Below are positions 1-7,552 of a stretch of 64,000 bases of DNA, in pieces (within the stretch, counting starts at the first letter, position 1; every line of letters starts with the position of its first letter). This DNA is from an uncultured Collinsella sp. (lineage in GTDB: Bacteria > Actinomycetota > Coriobacteriia > Coriobacteriales > Coriobacteriaceae), in the NCBI GenBank assembly GCA_934667065.1, contig CAKULD010000006.1, positions 1 to 64,000 on the forward strand, read 5' to 3'. Made by a program: the position numbers and the translations under genes. Below the pieces are notes generated by a model, which was given only the letters and a program-made list of their open reading frames with translations, was not told the origin of the DNA and did no database searches.

Positions 1-119
1 TTGCCCGGATAGCGAGCGAATTCTGCGCGTTCGGCAATATAGGGCCAGTCTTCGGCGGTCTCGGGAAACGCTTCCTCGCGTCCTCCGCGGTGCAATTCTA
101 TGTGATCCATGTTTCGCAT
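1..119 (-). CDS. N-terminal fragment of a protein running off the left edge, possibly an AraC-type regulator
   Basis: An open frame on the minus strand starts at ATG 119 (a second in-frame ATG lies at 110) and continues past position 1 with no stop. The visible residues after the second Met are MDHIELHRGGREEAFPETAE followed by DWPYIAERAEFARYPG. The DWPYIAERAEF stretch resembles the start of the cupin-like sensor domain of AraC-type regulators from gut Actinomycetota and Firmicutes, which usually continues with a PWHWH motif beyond this edge. That resemblance is from memory and is weak. No DNA-binding domain is visible, so the function stays open. Confidence 0.35.
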   Translation of the reverse strand, partial: MRNMDHIELHRGGREEAFPETAEDWPYIAERAEFARYPG

Positions 120-602
120 GGCATCAGTATAAAGCGCGATGGACTTAGATTGCCCTTGCCTGTTCGGGGAACGCCTTGTCTAGGGATGCTTGGAGCTTTT
201 CGAACGATGCTCGTAAGTTGAGGTTCTGATTAGTTGAGCGTTTGGCTTTTGTGGTGGAGGAGTCGAGGAGACCGTCTCTCTGTGTCGGGGGGAAGGAGAA
301 AAGGTCCGCATGTTTTAGGGATGGCTGTGCTGCGTCATTGGAAGAATGCATGCGTGCGGCCTCCTCGATGTCCACCAAAAGGTTGCGCACGGGGTGTGCT
401 GCTAGGTCCCGTGCGTTGGCAGTATTATGCCGCGGTTGCTGCAAAGAAGCGCTAAAGAAAGGCTTAATGAGGTTTGCGATTACGGTGAAACCGCAGGTCA
501 AGGCTATCGAGTAACACTCTTGAAAGGTTTTGAGCTTAAGGGCTTTCTAAGGTTTGTGGCGCGGATGTGGCGCGCGCTTGCGGGGTCTGTGAATGGCTCG
601 TT
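120..602. other. Intergenic region, about 480 bp, without a convincing gene
   Basis: This gap separates two minus-strand genes. A 118-codon minus-strand frame (501-145) exists, but it has no clear ribosome binding site, no recognisable motif, and its start lies inside a dispersed repeat, so I do not call it. The right part holds a palindromic repeat at about 457-547. Nothing else was recognised. Confidence 0.5.
457..547 (+). repeat. Palindromic intergenic repeat, AACCGCAGG-core family (copy 1)
   Basis: Imperfect arms AGAAAGGCTTAA and its near complement CTTAAGGGCTTTCT enclose the core GTGAAACCGCAGGTCAAGG. The same core occurs at 4828-4946 and 61347-61494, and in reverse at 51271-51445, each time between locus-specific complementary arms. 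This is the most degenerate of the four copies. Confidence 0.55.
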
Positions 603-1589
603 TTAGCGCTGCGGGGTCGCGGCGCGAACCTGCTCGATGACCTTTTCCATGGTGGCGTCGATGCGGTCCTTTTTGAGTTCGCATTCCCAGATGGTTATGG
701 GGCTCCAACCCATCTCGGTGAGTGTTGCCACGGCGGCCCGGTCACGCTCGACGTTGCGGCGGAACTTTGCTTCCCAAAACTCAACATTGCGCTTGGGCTG
801 GCTGGGGTTGCACTTGGGGCAGCGATGCCAAAAGCAACCGTTGACGAAGATGGCGATCTTGCGTCCGGGGAAGGCGATATCGGGTTTGCCGGGAACCTTC
901 CATTCCAAGCGATAGCCCGTAAGGCCCGCTGCGCGCAGGCGCTGGCGTACGAGAAGCTCGGGCTTGGTGTTGGCGCGTTTGTTGCCCTTCATGGACTTTT
1001 TGATGGCGGCACGACGACGTACCAGCTCGCGCTCATCGGCGGAGAGGTCCGAGGTATCGATACCGTCGAGCAGACCGGGCTTGGGGTGCTTTTTGCTGCG
1101 GCGCTTAGGTGCACGCTTGGGCTTGGCGGCGGGCTCGTCGGTTGTGGCAGGCTCGGCGTCGCCGGCAGCGTTGGCCTCAAGCCGGTCTTCCTTTAGCTCG
1201 ATCAGTGCATCGATAAGCCCCTTGTCGGCGGGCATCCACTCAACGGTGGCGAGAGACGTGCGCGGAATCCAGCGGATATCGAGCTGGCGGTCGTGCTTCT
1301 GGGGCTCATCGGATTCATCGGCGAGCGAGCAGTAGTAGCACTCCATCGAAAGGTGAAAATCGGGGTAGTCGTACTCAACGGTATAGAAATCGCGCAGGTT
1401 GGTGACCTTCACCTGCAGCTCTTCCATCAGCTCGCGGCGCACGGCATCCTCGGGCGACTCGCCGCGCATGAGCTTGCCACCCGGGAACTCCCAAAGTCCC
1501 TGCATGTCGCCGTAGCCGCGCTGTACGGCAAGCAGCTCGTCGGATCCTTCCTTGCGAATGATCCCAGCGGCAACATGAACAGTCTTCAA
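603..1589 (-). CDS. Nudix hydrolase fused to a Vsr-like DNA mismatch endonuclease
   Basis: 328 aa with two domains. Residues about 1-130 form a MutT-type Nudix hydrolase with the box GGKLMRGESPEDAVRRELME continuing EELQV (G-x5-E-x7-REUxEE), expected to hydrolyse oxidised or other nucleoside triphosphates. A Pro/Ala/Lys-rich linker (about 140-175) leads to a Vsr domain: TKPELLVRQRLRAAG, PGKPDIAFPGRKIAIFVNGCFWHRC, then NVERDRAAV and GWSPITIWECELKK. Vsr nicks T:G mismatches left by deamination of 5-methylcytosine, and the Asp of PDIAF, the FWH histidine and the zinc-site cysteines (GCFW, WEC) are present. The position of the first active-site histidine (THGCFWH in E. coli Vsr) is Asn here. No cytosine methyltransferase is in the window. 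The start at 1589 gives MKTVHVAAGI, a normal Nudix N-terminus. The stop-free linker shows a genuine fusion in this sequence. Confidence 0.88.
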   Translation of the reverse strand: MKTVHVAAGIIRKEGSDELLAVQRGYGDMQGLWEFPGGKLMRGESPEDAVRRELMEELQVKVTNLRDFYTVEYDYPDFHLSMECYYCSLADESDEPQKHDRQLDIRWIPRTSLATVEWMPADKGLIDALIELKEDRLEANAAGDAEPATTDEPAAKPKRAPKRRSKKHPKPGLLDGIDTSDLSADERELVRRRAAIKKSMKGNKRANTKPELLVRQRLRAAGLTGYRLEWKVPGKPDIAFPGRKIAIFVNGCFWHRCPKCNPSQPKRNVEFWEAKFRRNVERDRAAVATLTEMGWSPITIWECELKKDRIDATMEKVIEQVRAATPQR

Positions 1590-1747
1590 CAGGAGTCCTC
1601 TCTCGACATCGACAATCTACGGGGGTAGTTAATTTGGAACGGGCTACCTTACACAACGGTAAGGCAAGCGTAAGCCATATCGATGGTAGCCGACTCGTCT
1701 TCTTGCGACTATAGATGCCGTAGACTAATCGCAAGAAAGGACTCGGT
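1590..1747. promoter_or_regulatory. Divergent regulatory region with two inverted repeats
   Basis: Lies between the minus-strand Nudix-Vsr gene and the plus-strand ABC operon. Two dyads are visible: CCTTAC-N6-GTAAGG at about 1649-1666, and TTCTTGCGA-N20-TCGCAAGAA at 1700-1737. The second ends about 10 bp before the ABC ATPase start, so it overlaps the likely promoter or RBS (AAGAAAGGACTCGGT). Either could bind a regulator of the ABC genes. No regulator gene is adjacent. Confidence 0.45.
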
Positions 1748-2533
1748 ATGCAAACCATGCAAGCAGCGACCCCGGTACTGGAGGTCGCGCATCTCGAAAA
1801 GGTATACGGCGCGCTGGGCAACGTGACCCGCGCGCTCAACGATGTCAGCTTTACCGTCAACCGCGGCGAATTTGTTGGCATCATGGGCGCTTCGGGCTCG
1901 GGCAAGTCGACGTTGCTCAACTGCGTGTCGACCATCGATAGCGCCACAAGTGGCACGATCCGCATCAACGGCCAGGACGTGACGCGCATGAAGCAGGCCA
2001 AGCTTTCGCAGTTCCGCCGCGAGGAGCTGGGCTTCATCTTCCAGGACTCCAACCTGCTCGACACGCTCACGGCACGCGAGAACATTGCCCTGCCGCTCAC
2101 CATCGCCCGCGTGAATTCGGCCGAAATCTCGACCCGTGTGCAGGACGTGGCCGCACGCCTGTCCATTAGCCAGGTGCTCGACAAGTACCCCTACCAGATG
2201 TCCGGTGGCCAGCAGCAGCGCGTTGCCGCAGCTCGCGCGCTCGTCACCGACCCCACCATGATCATGGCCGACGAGCCCACCGGCGCCCTCGATTCCAAGA
2301 GCGCCCGTCTGCTGCTCGAGAGCCTGGAGGCCCTTAACCGCCGTCTACGCGCCACCGTGCTCATGGTCACGCACGACAGCTTTGCCGCCAGCTACACGAG
2401 CCGTGTGCTGTTTATTCGCGACGGCAAGATCTTCACCGAGCTGCGCCGCGGCGACACCGACCGCCGCGAGTTCTTCGACCGCATTATGGAGGTCGTTGCC
2501 ATGATGGGCGGTGAGGGCTCCGATGCTCTGTAA
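1748..2533 (+). CDS. ABC transporter ATP-binding protein, BceA/MacB-type
   Basis: 261 aa cytoplasmic nucleotide-binding subunit. Walker A is GASGSGKST, the Q-loop region reads ELGFIFQDSNLLD, the signature is MSGGQQQRVAAARAL, Walker B is MIMADEPTGALD and the H-loop is MVTHDSF. The LNDVSF and GxxGSGKSTLLN context is typical of ATPases that pair with FtsX-like permeases (antimicrobial peptide sensing/export or MacB/LolD-type work). The RBS AAGAAAGGA precedes ATG 1748. Its last 11 bases overlap the permease start, implying translational coupling. BceAB modules usually sit next to a BceRS two-component system. None is adjacent here; the nearest is 50 kb away. Confidence 0.9.
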   Translation: MQTMQAATPVLEVAHLEKVYGALGNVTRALNDVSFTVNRGEFVGIMGASGSGKSTLLNCVSTIDSATSGTIRINGQDVTRMKQAKLSQFRREELGFIFQDSNLLDTLTARENIALPLTIARVNSAEISTRVQDVAARLSISQVLDKYPYQMSGGQQQRVAAARALVTDPTMIMADEPTGALDSKSARLLLESLEALNRRLRATVLMVTHDSFAASYTSRVLFIRDGKIFTELRRGDTDRREFFDRIMEVVAMMGGEGSDAL

Positions 2534-4724
2534 ACTCGCTTGGGGCAACGTCCGCCGCGCCGGCCGCGACTACCTCGTCTATCTTTTGACGCTCACCCTG
2601 GGCGTTACCGTTTTCTATGCCTTTAACACCATCTCGATGCAGGTCGACATCGCCGGAATCGATGAAGAGGGCTTGGCACAGGTTATGGGCAGCATGCTCG
2701 GCTACCTTACGTACTTTTTGGCCGGCGTCATGGCCTTTTTGATGGTGTATGCCAATAACTTCATCATGAAGCGCCGCAAGAAGGAGTTTGGCCTGTACCA
2801 GGTGCTCGGCATGGGGCGCGGGCGCGTCGCCACGATTATGGCGCTCGAGACCGTGATAGTATCGGTCGTGGCCTTTGCCGCCGGCATTGTGCTGGGTGTG
2901 GGACTCTCCCAGCTCATGACGTTCTTTACGGCCTCGCTCTTTAAGACACAGATCGCCAATTTCCACTTCTTTTTCTCGGTGCATGCGTTCAACCTGACGC
3001 TCGCCTGCATGCTTGTGATGTTTGTGCTCACGCTGCTGCTGAACCTGCGCGCCGTGCGTCGCACCAGGCTCATCGAGCTTATGGGTGCCGAGCGTCGCAA
3101 CGAGAGCATTAAAACGCGCAACCCGTGGATTGCGATTGCCATCTTTGTCGTGGGCGTGGCGCTCGTGGGCGTGGCCTATTACCGTCTGCTACGTGATGGG
3201 TTCCCGCTAACCGCGACGGACAGCAAGCTGCAAGAGGCCATGAGTCAGTTCGGCATTACGACCGCTATGGTTACCGTGGGCACCTTTGCGCTGTTCTGGG
3301 GACTTTCGGGCATACTTATCAAGCTGCTGCAGAGCCTGCGCAGTGTCTATTGGCGCGGCCTCAACATGTTTACCGTGCGCCAGCTTTCGGCCAAGGTCAA
3401 CACGGTGTGCTTTTCGATGGGCGTCATCGCGATGATTCTGTTCCTCGCCATCACCTCGGTGACCTGCGGTATGTCGATCGCCAACGTGATGAACGAGAAT
3501 CTGGAGCGCTATAACCCTGTTGACGTGTCTCAGACGTATGTCTATTACACGCCCGAAACGCTCGACTACTACAAGGAGTATGTCAATCCGTCTGAGGCCG
3601 ATCGCATGGTTCTGGCCGATGCAACGGTCGATTTGTACGCTGCATGGCATGGCGAGCGCAAGTCGGCGGACAACAACGACGAGACCGGCAAGAAGGTCAA
3701 TATCGCCGATGTTGCCGGTGAGCATGTGCAGATCGATTCGTATCTGAGCTACCCGCTTGGCGGCTCGGGTCCCTCGGTAGTGGCGGGTGAGATGTGCAAG
3801 GCCATGGGCGAAAAGCTTCCCAAGGCGCTCGAGGGAAGCAACGCCGATGCGATGGGTCTGTTTGTGACTCCGGCGAGCCAGTATAACAAGCTGCGCCAGA
3901 TGATGGGCGAGGAGCCGGTGAGCATTGGCCGCGACCAGTATCTGCTCACGTGTGATATGGGCGGTGAGCTGGGCGACCTGTACACCAAGTATATGGCTGG
4001 CGGCCATACCCTCACCTTGGGCGGGCATGAGCTCAAGCCCGCAACCGATAAGTCGGACGAGGACACGGCGGCCATCGCCAACTCGGCGATGGGCAGCAAT
4101 CCCGGTACCGTGGTCGTAGCCGATGAGCTGCTGTCCCAGCTTAATCTGCAGCCGTATTCCAGTAATCTGCTCGTTAATTACAAACAGGGTATGGATACGA
4201 CCGAGGCAGACGAGAGCATTAAATACACCTTGCTCGATAATCTGCTCGTTGACGGCAAGAAGCCGGGGTCGTGGGGAGTCTTCATCACGCGTTCCGAGAT
4301 GTACACGCAGGCGGCGCAGATGAACGGCATGATCAGCTATCTGGCCATCTACATCGGCTTTGTGCTGGTGGTGGCGTGCGCGGCAATCCTGTCGATCCAG
4401 CAGCTCTCCAACGTGGCCGACGGCAGTCGAAGCTATCGCGTGCTGGCGCAGATCGGCTGTGACGATCGCCAGATTCGCCATTCGGTGATGGCACAGCAGG
4501 CGGTGTTCTTCCTGTTTCCGCTGGCAGTGGGCCTGGCGCACTCCTTTGTGGCGCTCAAGGTAATTATCGAGCTGGTGAGCACATTCGGCTACATGAGCAT
4601 CGGCGGCACGGTAGGCCTCACCTGTGCCATCTTCCTAGCAGCCTACGGCGGCTACTTCCTGGTGACCTACCTCATGAGCACCGGCATGGTACGAGCCGCC
4701 ATCGCCACCCGCTATAGCGAGTAA
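2523..4724 (+). CDS. ABC transporter permease with FtsX domain, BceB-like
   Basis: About 733 aa from ATG 2523 (MLCKLAWGNVRRAGRDYLVY). The architecture matches BceB: TM1 (YLVYLLTLTLGVTVFYAF), a TM2-4 FtsX bundle (YLTYFLAGVMAFLMVYANNF to about residue 180), a second group of helices (about 200-330), a large soluble extracytoplasmic domain (about 335-600, rich in Asp, Gly and Tyr), then three C-terminal helices (MISYLAIYIGFVLVVACAAI to the end). The FtsX signature FGLYQVLGMGRGRVATIM, where the ATPase docks, is present. It forms a complex with the preceding ATPase. The large outer domain is where BceB proteins recognise peptide antibiotics or their lipid II complexes; that specific role is inferred. 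A GTG at 2511 is in frame, but ATG 2523 is preferred. Confidence 0.88.
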   Translation: MLCKLAWGNVRRAGRDYLVYLLTLTLGVTVFYAFNTISMQVDIAGIDEEGLAQVMGSMLGYLTYFLAGVMAFLMVYANNFIMKRRKKEFGLYQVLGMGRGRVATIMALETVIVSVVAFAAGIVLGVGLSQLMTFFTASLFKTQIANFHFFFSVHAFNLTLACMLVMFVLTLLLNLRAVRRTRLIELMGAERRNESIKTRNPWIAIAIFVVGVALVGVAYYRLLRDGFPLTATDSKLQEAMSQFGITTAMVTVGTFALFWGLSGILIKLLQSLRSVYWRGLNMFTVRQLSAKVNTVCFSMGVIAMILFLAITSVTCGMSIANVMNENLERYNPVDVSQTYVYYTPETLDYYKEYVNPSEADRMVLADATVDLYAAWHGERKSADNNDETGKKVNIADVAGEHVQIDSYLSYPLGGSGPSVVAGEMCKAMGEKLPKALEGSNADAMGLFVTPASQYNKLRQMMGEEPVSIGRDQYLLTCDMGGELGDLYTKYMAGGHTLTLGGHELKPATDKSDEDTAAIANSAMGSNPGTVVVADELLSQLNLQPYSSNLLVNYKQGMDTTEADESIKYTLLDNLLVDGKKPGSWGVFITRSEMYTQAAQMNGMISYLAIYIGFVLVVACAAILSIQQLSNVADGSRSYRVLAQIGCDDRQIRHSVMAQQAVFFLFPLAVGLAHSFVALKVIIELVSTFGYMSIGGTVGLTCAIFLAAYGGYFLVTYLMSTGMVRAAIATRYSE

Positions 4725-4760
4725 CAAGCCGGTAAAACCGTCGCAAAATCAGAGGCGTAT

Positions 4761-4806
4761 GACCGCCGCGAAGGGACCAGGGGCCCTTTCGCGGCGGTAT
4801 TTTGCC
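4761..4806 (+). terminator. Rho-independent terminator after the ABC operon
   Basis: GACCGCCGCGAAGGGACC and GGGGCCCTTTCGCGGCGGT pair into a long GC-rich stem followed by ATTTTG. It sits 37 bp after the permease stop. Confidence 0.85.
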
Positions 4807-4827
4807 TATCTGGTGCGTCTCGGATGC

Positions 4828-4946
4828 AAGTGAGTAGACTTTTTTGAACTTGCCGAGCACATCACGACAAATGATCGATAAAACCGCAGGTCAGGGCTGT
4901 GGCGTTTTAGGGCGTGCTTGGCCTGCTGCAAAAAGCCTACTCACTT
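4828..4946 (+). repeat. Palindromic intergenic repeat, AACCGCAGG-core family (copy 2)
   Basis: Left arm AAGTGAGTAG followed by CTTTTTTG and GCCGAGCAC; right arm GTGCTTGGC, CAAAAAG, CTACTCACTT. The arms pair over about 30 bases with small internal loops. The centre carries GATAAAACCGCAGGTCAGG, shared with copies near 0.5, 51.3 and 61.4 kb whose arms differ in sequence. Confidence 0.75.
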
Positions 4947-4963
4947 AGTTTTTCTACTAGAAG

Positions 4964-5001
4964 ACCGCCACGAGGGAAAACAGCTCTCTCGCGGCGGTTG
5001 G
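4964..5001. terminator. Hairpin between convergent genes, probable terminator
   Basis: ACCGCCACGAGGGA pairs with TCTCTCGCGGCGGT. It lies downstream of the minus-strand LuxR gene. The stem sequence is close to that of the hairpin at 4761-4806, so one may be a duplicate of the other. Confidence 0.55.
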
Positions 5002-5053
5002 CGTTTGCCCAGATAAAACCTACCAAAATAAACCTGTCCCTTTTTGGCAGGTT
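5002..5053 (+). repeat. Dispersed REP-like hairpin, CCTGTCCCTTTTTGGCAGG family (copy 1)
   Basis: GTTTGCCCAGATAAAACC, then TACCAAAATAAACCTGTCCC, then TTTTTGGCAGGTT. AACCTACCAAAA pairs with TTTTTGGCAGGTT around the loop TAAACCTGTCCC. Near-identical copies are at 19383-19433, 57220-57264 and, inverted, at 54516-54568 and 60784-60836. This copy overlaps the stop codon of the LuxR gene and could also terminate it. Confidence 0.85.
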
Positions 5054-6017
5054 AGCGCTTCCAAAAGTGGAGGATGAGCGTGGTGCGGTTTTGCTGCTCG
5101 GTTTTGACCAGGATGTTGTGGATGTGGGTCTTGACGGTGCCCACGGCAAGGAATAGCTCGTCAGCGATCTCTTGGTTCGACTTGCCCAGCACAACCAGGC
5201 GCATGACCTCGGTCTCGCGGTTGGAGAGCTTGTAGGCGTTGCGATAGAAGGGCATCTGCTCTTCGATGTGTCGATCAAGATCGCTGACGTTCTTTTCCTC
5301 GGGCGCCTCCTGCATGCGGATCGAAAGCACGTGATAGGCGTAGATGATCAGCAGGATGGCAAAGTAGCACGCAAAGACGTTCTCGCTAAAGTTGCGCTCG
5401 GACAGGTACAGCTGCAGCCAAGAGGGTGCCAAGCTCATGGGGACCACCAGGATGTTGTAGAAGTCCTCGGCAACGATGCAGCCAACCAGAATGGCGCCGA
5501 TAATCAGGTGTTTCTTCTGGTTGTTAACACGCGCCTTCAGTTCAACCTTCGTACTCTTGCGAGCTGTCCAAAAGATATACAGTCCCACAAAGACAAGGAA
5601 CACCTGACGCATGGTGTAGTAAAGCCACTGGTGCATGGGGCCATAGGGGACGGCAACGATAATCAACAGCTCGCTTACCAAGAACGTTGCGACGGGAATG
5701 ACGAACAGCTTCTTAGAATGCTTGTCGAGCAGGTCCATGGCAATCAGCCAAATAAAAGCCTGTGAAGCGGTCGCCACAAGGGTCCGCAACACAGGCATGG
5801 TAATTGAGTAATAGTCACTGGCAGGAAAACTCTGGTTTTGCAGCGTGTATTCAAAAAAGAAGATCTCGGTCATTTCGATGGCATAGCAAATAAAAACGCC
5901 GCTGCCATAGATAAAGAAGCGTCGACGGGACGAGGCATAGGCGGCAAGCGAAAGCACAGCCGTCACAATACAGATAACCAGTATTGCCAAGGTATAGAAG
6001 AACATAAGTGTGTTCAT
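5052..6017 (-). CDS. Membrane-anchored LuxR-family transcriptional regulator
   Basis: 321 aa from ATG 6017 (MNTLMFFYTLAILVICIV); upstream in-frame ATGs at 6032 and 6098 are possible but weaker. About seven hydrophobic segments fill residues 1-245 (for example RRFFIYGSGVFICYAIEMTE, KLFVIPVATFLVSELLIIVA, HLIIGAILVGCIVAEDFYNI, NVFACYFAILLIIYAYHVL). A C-terminal LuxR HTH follows: YKLSNRETEVMRLVVLGKSN, QEIADELFLAVGTVKTHIHN. This integral-membrane one-component layout is common in Coriobacteriia. It is divergent from the putrescine carbamoyltransferase gene 330 bp away and is a plausible local regulator of agmatine genes; a second member of this type lies at 12776. The ligand is unknown. Confidence 0.85.
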   Translation of the reverse strand: MNTLMFFYTLAILVICIVTAVLSLAAYASSRRRFFIYGSGVFICYAIEMTEIFFFEYTLQNQSFPASDYYSITMPVLRTLVATASQAFIWLIAMDLLDKHSKKLFVIPVATFLVSELLIIVAVPYGPMHQWLYYTMRQVFLVFVGLYIFWTARKSTKVELKARVNNQKKHLIIGAILVGCIVAEDFYNILVVPMSLAPSWLQLYLSERNFSENVFACYFAILLIIYAYHVLSIRMQEAPEEKNVSDLDRHIEEQMPFYRNAYKLSNRETEVMRLVVLGKSNQEIADELFLAVGTVKTHIHNILVKTEQQNRTTLILHFWKR

Positions 6018-6346
6018 CTGTCGCCGCCCCATCTCATTTGATCTCTGAATGAGCCCCGTAAACCCTACGGATATACCGCCCTCAACCGCGTGTCCCATCG
6101 CGGATTAGACGATGTGATACAGGATACCCTTATACCGTTCGCGGTTCCAGATAGTAAACCCCCTGTAAACACTTGACCTGCGGGTTTATATTGGTTTAGA
6201 GGGGATGTAACTCCGTGAACGGTCTTTAATCCCGAATAAACTAGGTAAAAATTGCATACGGGTGAATGATGGTGTTGTCAACACGAGGCGTGATGTACGA
6301 GCGCCTCATAGTAATAGTCGGCAAGGCCGGCGGAAAGGAAATCGAC
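6018..6346. promoter_or_regulatory. Divergent promoter region between luxR and putrescine carbamoyltransferase
   Basis: 329 bp without a gene. It contains GTAAACCCCCTGTAAACA at about 6157-6174, and the candidate -35 TTGACC (6175) followed by the AT-rich TTTATATTGGTTTAGA. The long untranslated stretch before ATG 6347 suggests a leader. The RBS GGAAAGGAA (6331-6340) marks the downstream start. No riboswitch class was recognised. Confidence 0.4.
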
Positions 6347-7420
6347 ATGGCACTGCCTAAGGATTTCATCGACACCAACGAGTTCACCAAAGAGCAGATC
6401 ATGGCCATCGAGGATCTTGGTCTGGCAATGAAGAAGGCCATCAAGGTTGACGGTTATTATCCGCACCTGCTCCGCAACCAGAGCCTTGGCATGATCTTCC
6501 AGCAGGTCTCCACCCGCACCCGTCTTTCCTTCGAGACCGCTATGACCGACCTCGGCGGCCATGCTCAGTTCTATGGCCCTGGCACCATCCAGCTCGGCGG
6601 CCACGAGTCCCTGGGCGACACCGCTCGCGTCATGGGCTCGCTGCTCGACATCATGATGGCTCGCGTTGACCGTCACAAGGACGTCGTCGGCCTCGCCGAG
6701 GGCTCCGCTGTGCCCGTCATCAACGGCATGTCCGAGTTCAACCATCCCACGCAGGAGATGGGCGACCTCATGACCATGCTCGAGAACCTTCCCGAGGGCA
6801 AGAAGATCGAGGACTGCACTCTCGCCTTCATCGGTGACGCCACCCAGGTCTGCGTCTCCCTCATGTTCATCGCCTCCAAGGTCGGCATGAAGTTTGTCCA
6901 GTTTGGACCTAAGGGTCACCAGATTCCCGACGGCGGCCTGCATGTTGGCACCGTCGAGGAGCGCACCGAGTTCGGCAAGCAGATGATGGCCATCGCCGAG
7001 GAGAACTGCAAGGTCTCCGGCGGCTCCGTCGTCATCTCCGACGACATCGAGTGCATCAAGGGTGCCGACTTCATCTACACCGACGTGTGGTATGGCCTGT
7101 ACGACGAGGAAGTCTCGGGCGAGAACTACATGGACGTGTTCTATCCCAAGTATCAGGTCACCATGGACATGATGAACTTCGCCGGCCCCAACTCCAAGTT
7201 CATGCACTGCCTGCCGGCCACCCGCAACGAGGAGGTCGTCGACGAGGTCATGGACGATCCCGAGCGCTCCCTGTGCTGGGTCGAGGCCGAGAACCGCAAG
7301 CACTCCATCCGTGCTCTCCTTGCCGCTCTGGGCAAGCGTACCCCGCTCAACGACGAGGGTGTCGAGTACTCCGCCAAGGCTGAGCTCCACGCCGCTCTCG
7401 AGGCTCTCGAGCAGCTCTAA
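6347..7420 (+). CDS. Putrescine carbamoyltransferase
   Basis: 357 aa cytoplasmic transcarbamylase. It carries out N-carbamoylputrescine + phosphate = putrescine + carbamoyl phosphate in the agmatine deiminase route. The carbamoyl phosphate site is STRTRLSFE (residues about 55-63), HPTQ is at about 128-131, and HCLPATR is near 287. TDVWYGLYDEE replaces the SMG loop of ornithine transcarbamylase; the YGLY form is typical of PTCase, which argues against arginine biosynthesis. The C-terminal extension (KRTPLNDEGVEYSAKAELHA and beyond) fits PTCase oligomer contacts. The start at ATG 6347 follows GGAAAGGAA; an upstream in-frame start at 6266 would add 27 unlikely residues. Permease and agmatine deiminase genes follow on the same strand. 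Carbamate kinase, the usual ATP-yielding partner, is not in the window. Confidence 0.92.
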   Translation: MALPKDFIDTNEFTKEQIMAIEDLGLAMKKAIKVDGYYPHLLRNQSLGMIFQQVSTRTRLSFETAMTDLGGHAQFYGPGTIQLGGHESLGDTARVMGSLLDIMMARVDRHKDVVGLAEGSAVPVINGMSEFNHPTQEMGDLMTMLENLPEGKKIEDCTLAFIGDATQVCVSLMFIASKVGMKFVQFGPKGHQIPDGGLHVGTVEERTEFGKQMMAIAEENCKVSGGSVVISDDIECIKGADFIYTDVWYGLYDEEVSGENYMDVFYPKYQVTMDMMNFAGPNSKFMHCLPATRNEEVVDEVMDDPERSLCWVEAENRKHSIRALLAALGKRTPLNDEGVEYSAKAELHAALEALEQL

Positions 7421-7552
7421 GCCCCAAGGCGCCTAAAAGCACGTTTGCGGGCGGCGGATGCTCGTCTCCTGTCGCCCGCTCACCGAGGCCTGAGCGATTG
7501 CCTTAGTGCCTTGGGCCTCGGATCTGTCCAAGACTGAGCGAAGGAGCTCATC
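7421..7552. promoter_or_regulatory. Inter-gene hairpins between PTCase and permease genes
   Basis: Two stem-loops are visible: GCGGGCG pairing with CGCCCGC at about 7448-7480, and GAGGCC pairing with GGCCTC at about 7484-7518. Neither ends in a strong T-run, so they may be mRNA-stabilising or partial attenuators rather than full terminators. The RBS AAGGAG at 7541 serves the permease. Confidence 0.4.

Noticed and set aside
145..501. 118-codon minus-strand frame
   Set aside because: No RBS, no motif, and its start lies in a dispersed palindromic repeat.
1375..2184. 269-codon minus-strand frame
   Set aside because: Overlaps the ABC ATPase gene and the Nudix start in another frame; no motif.
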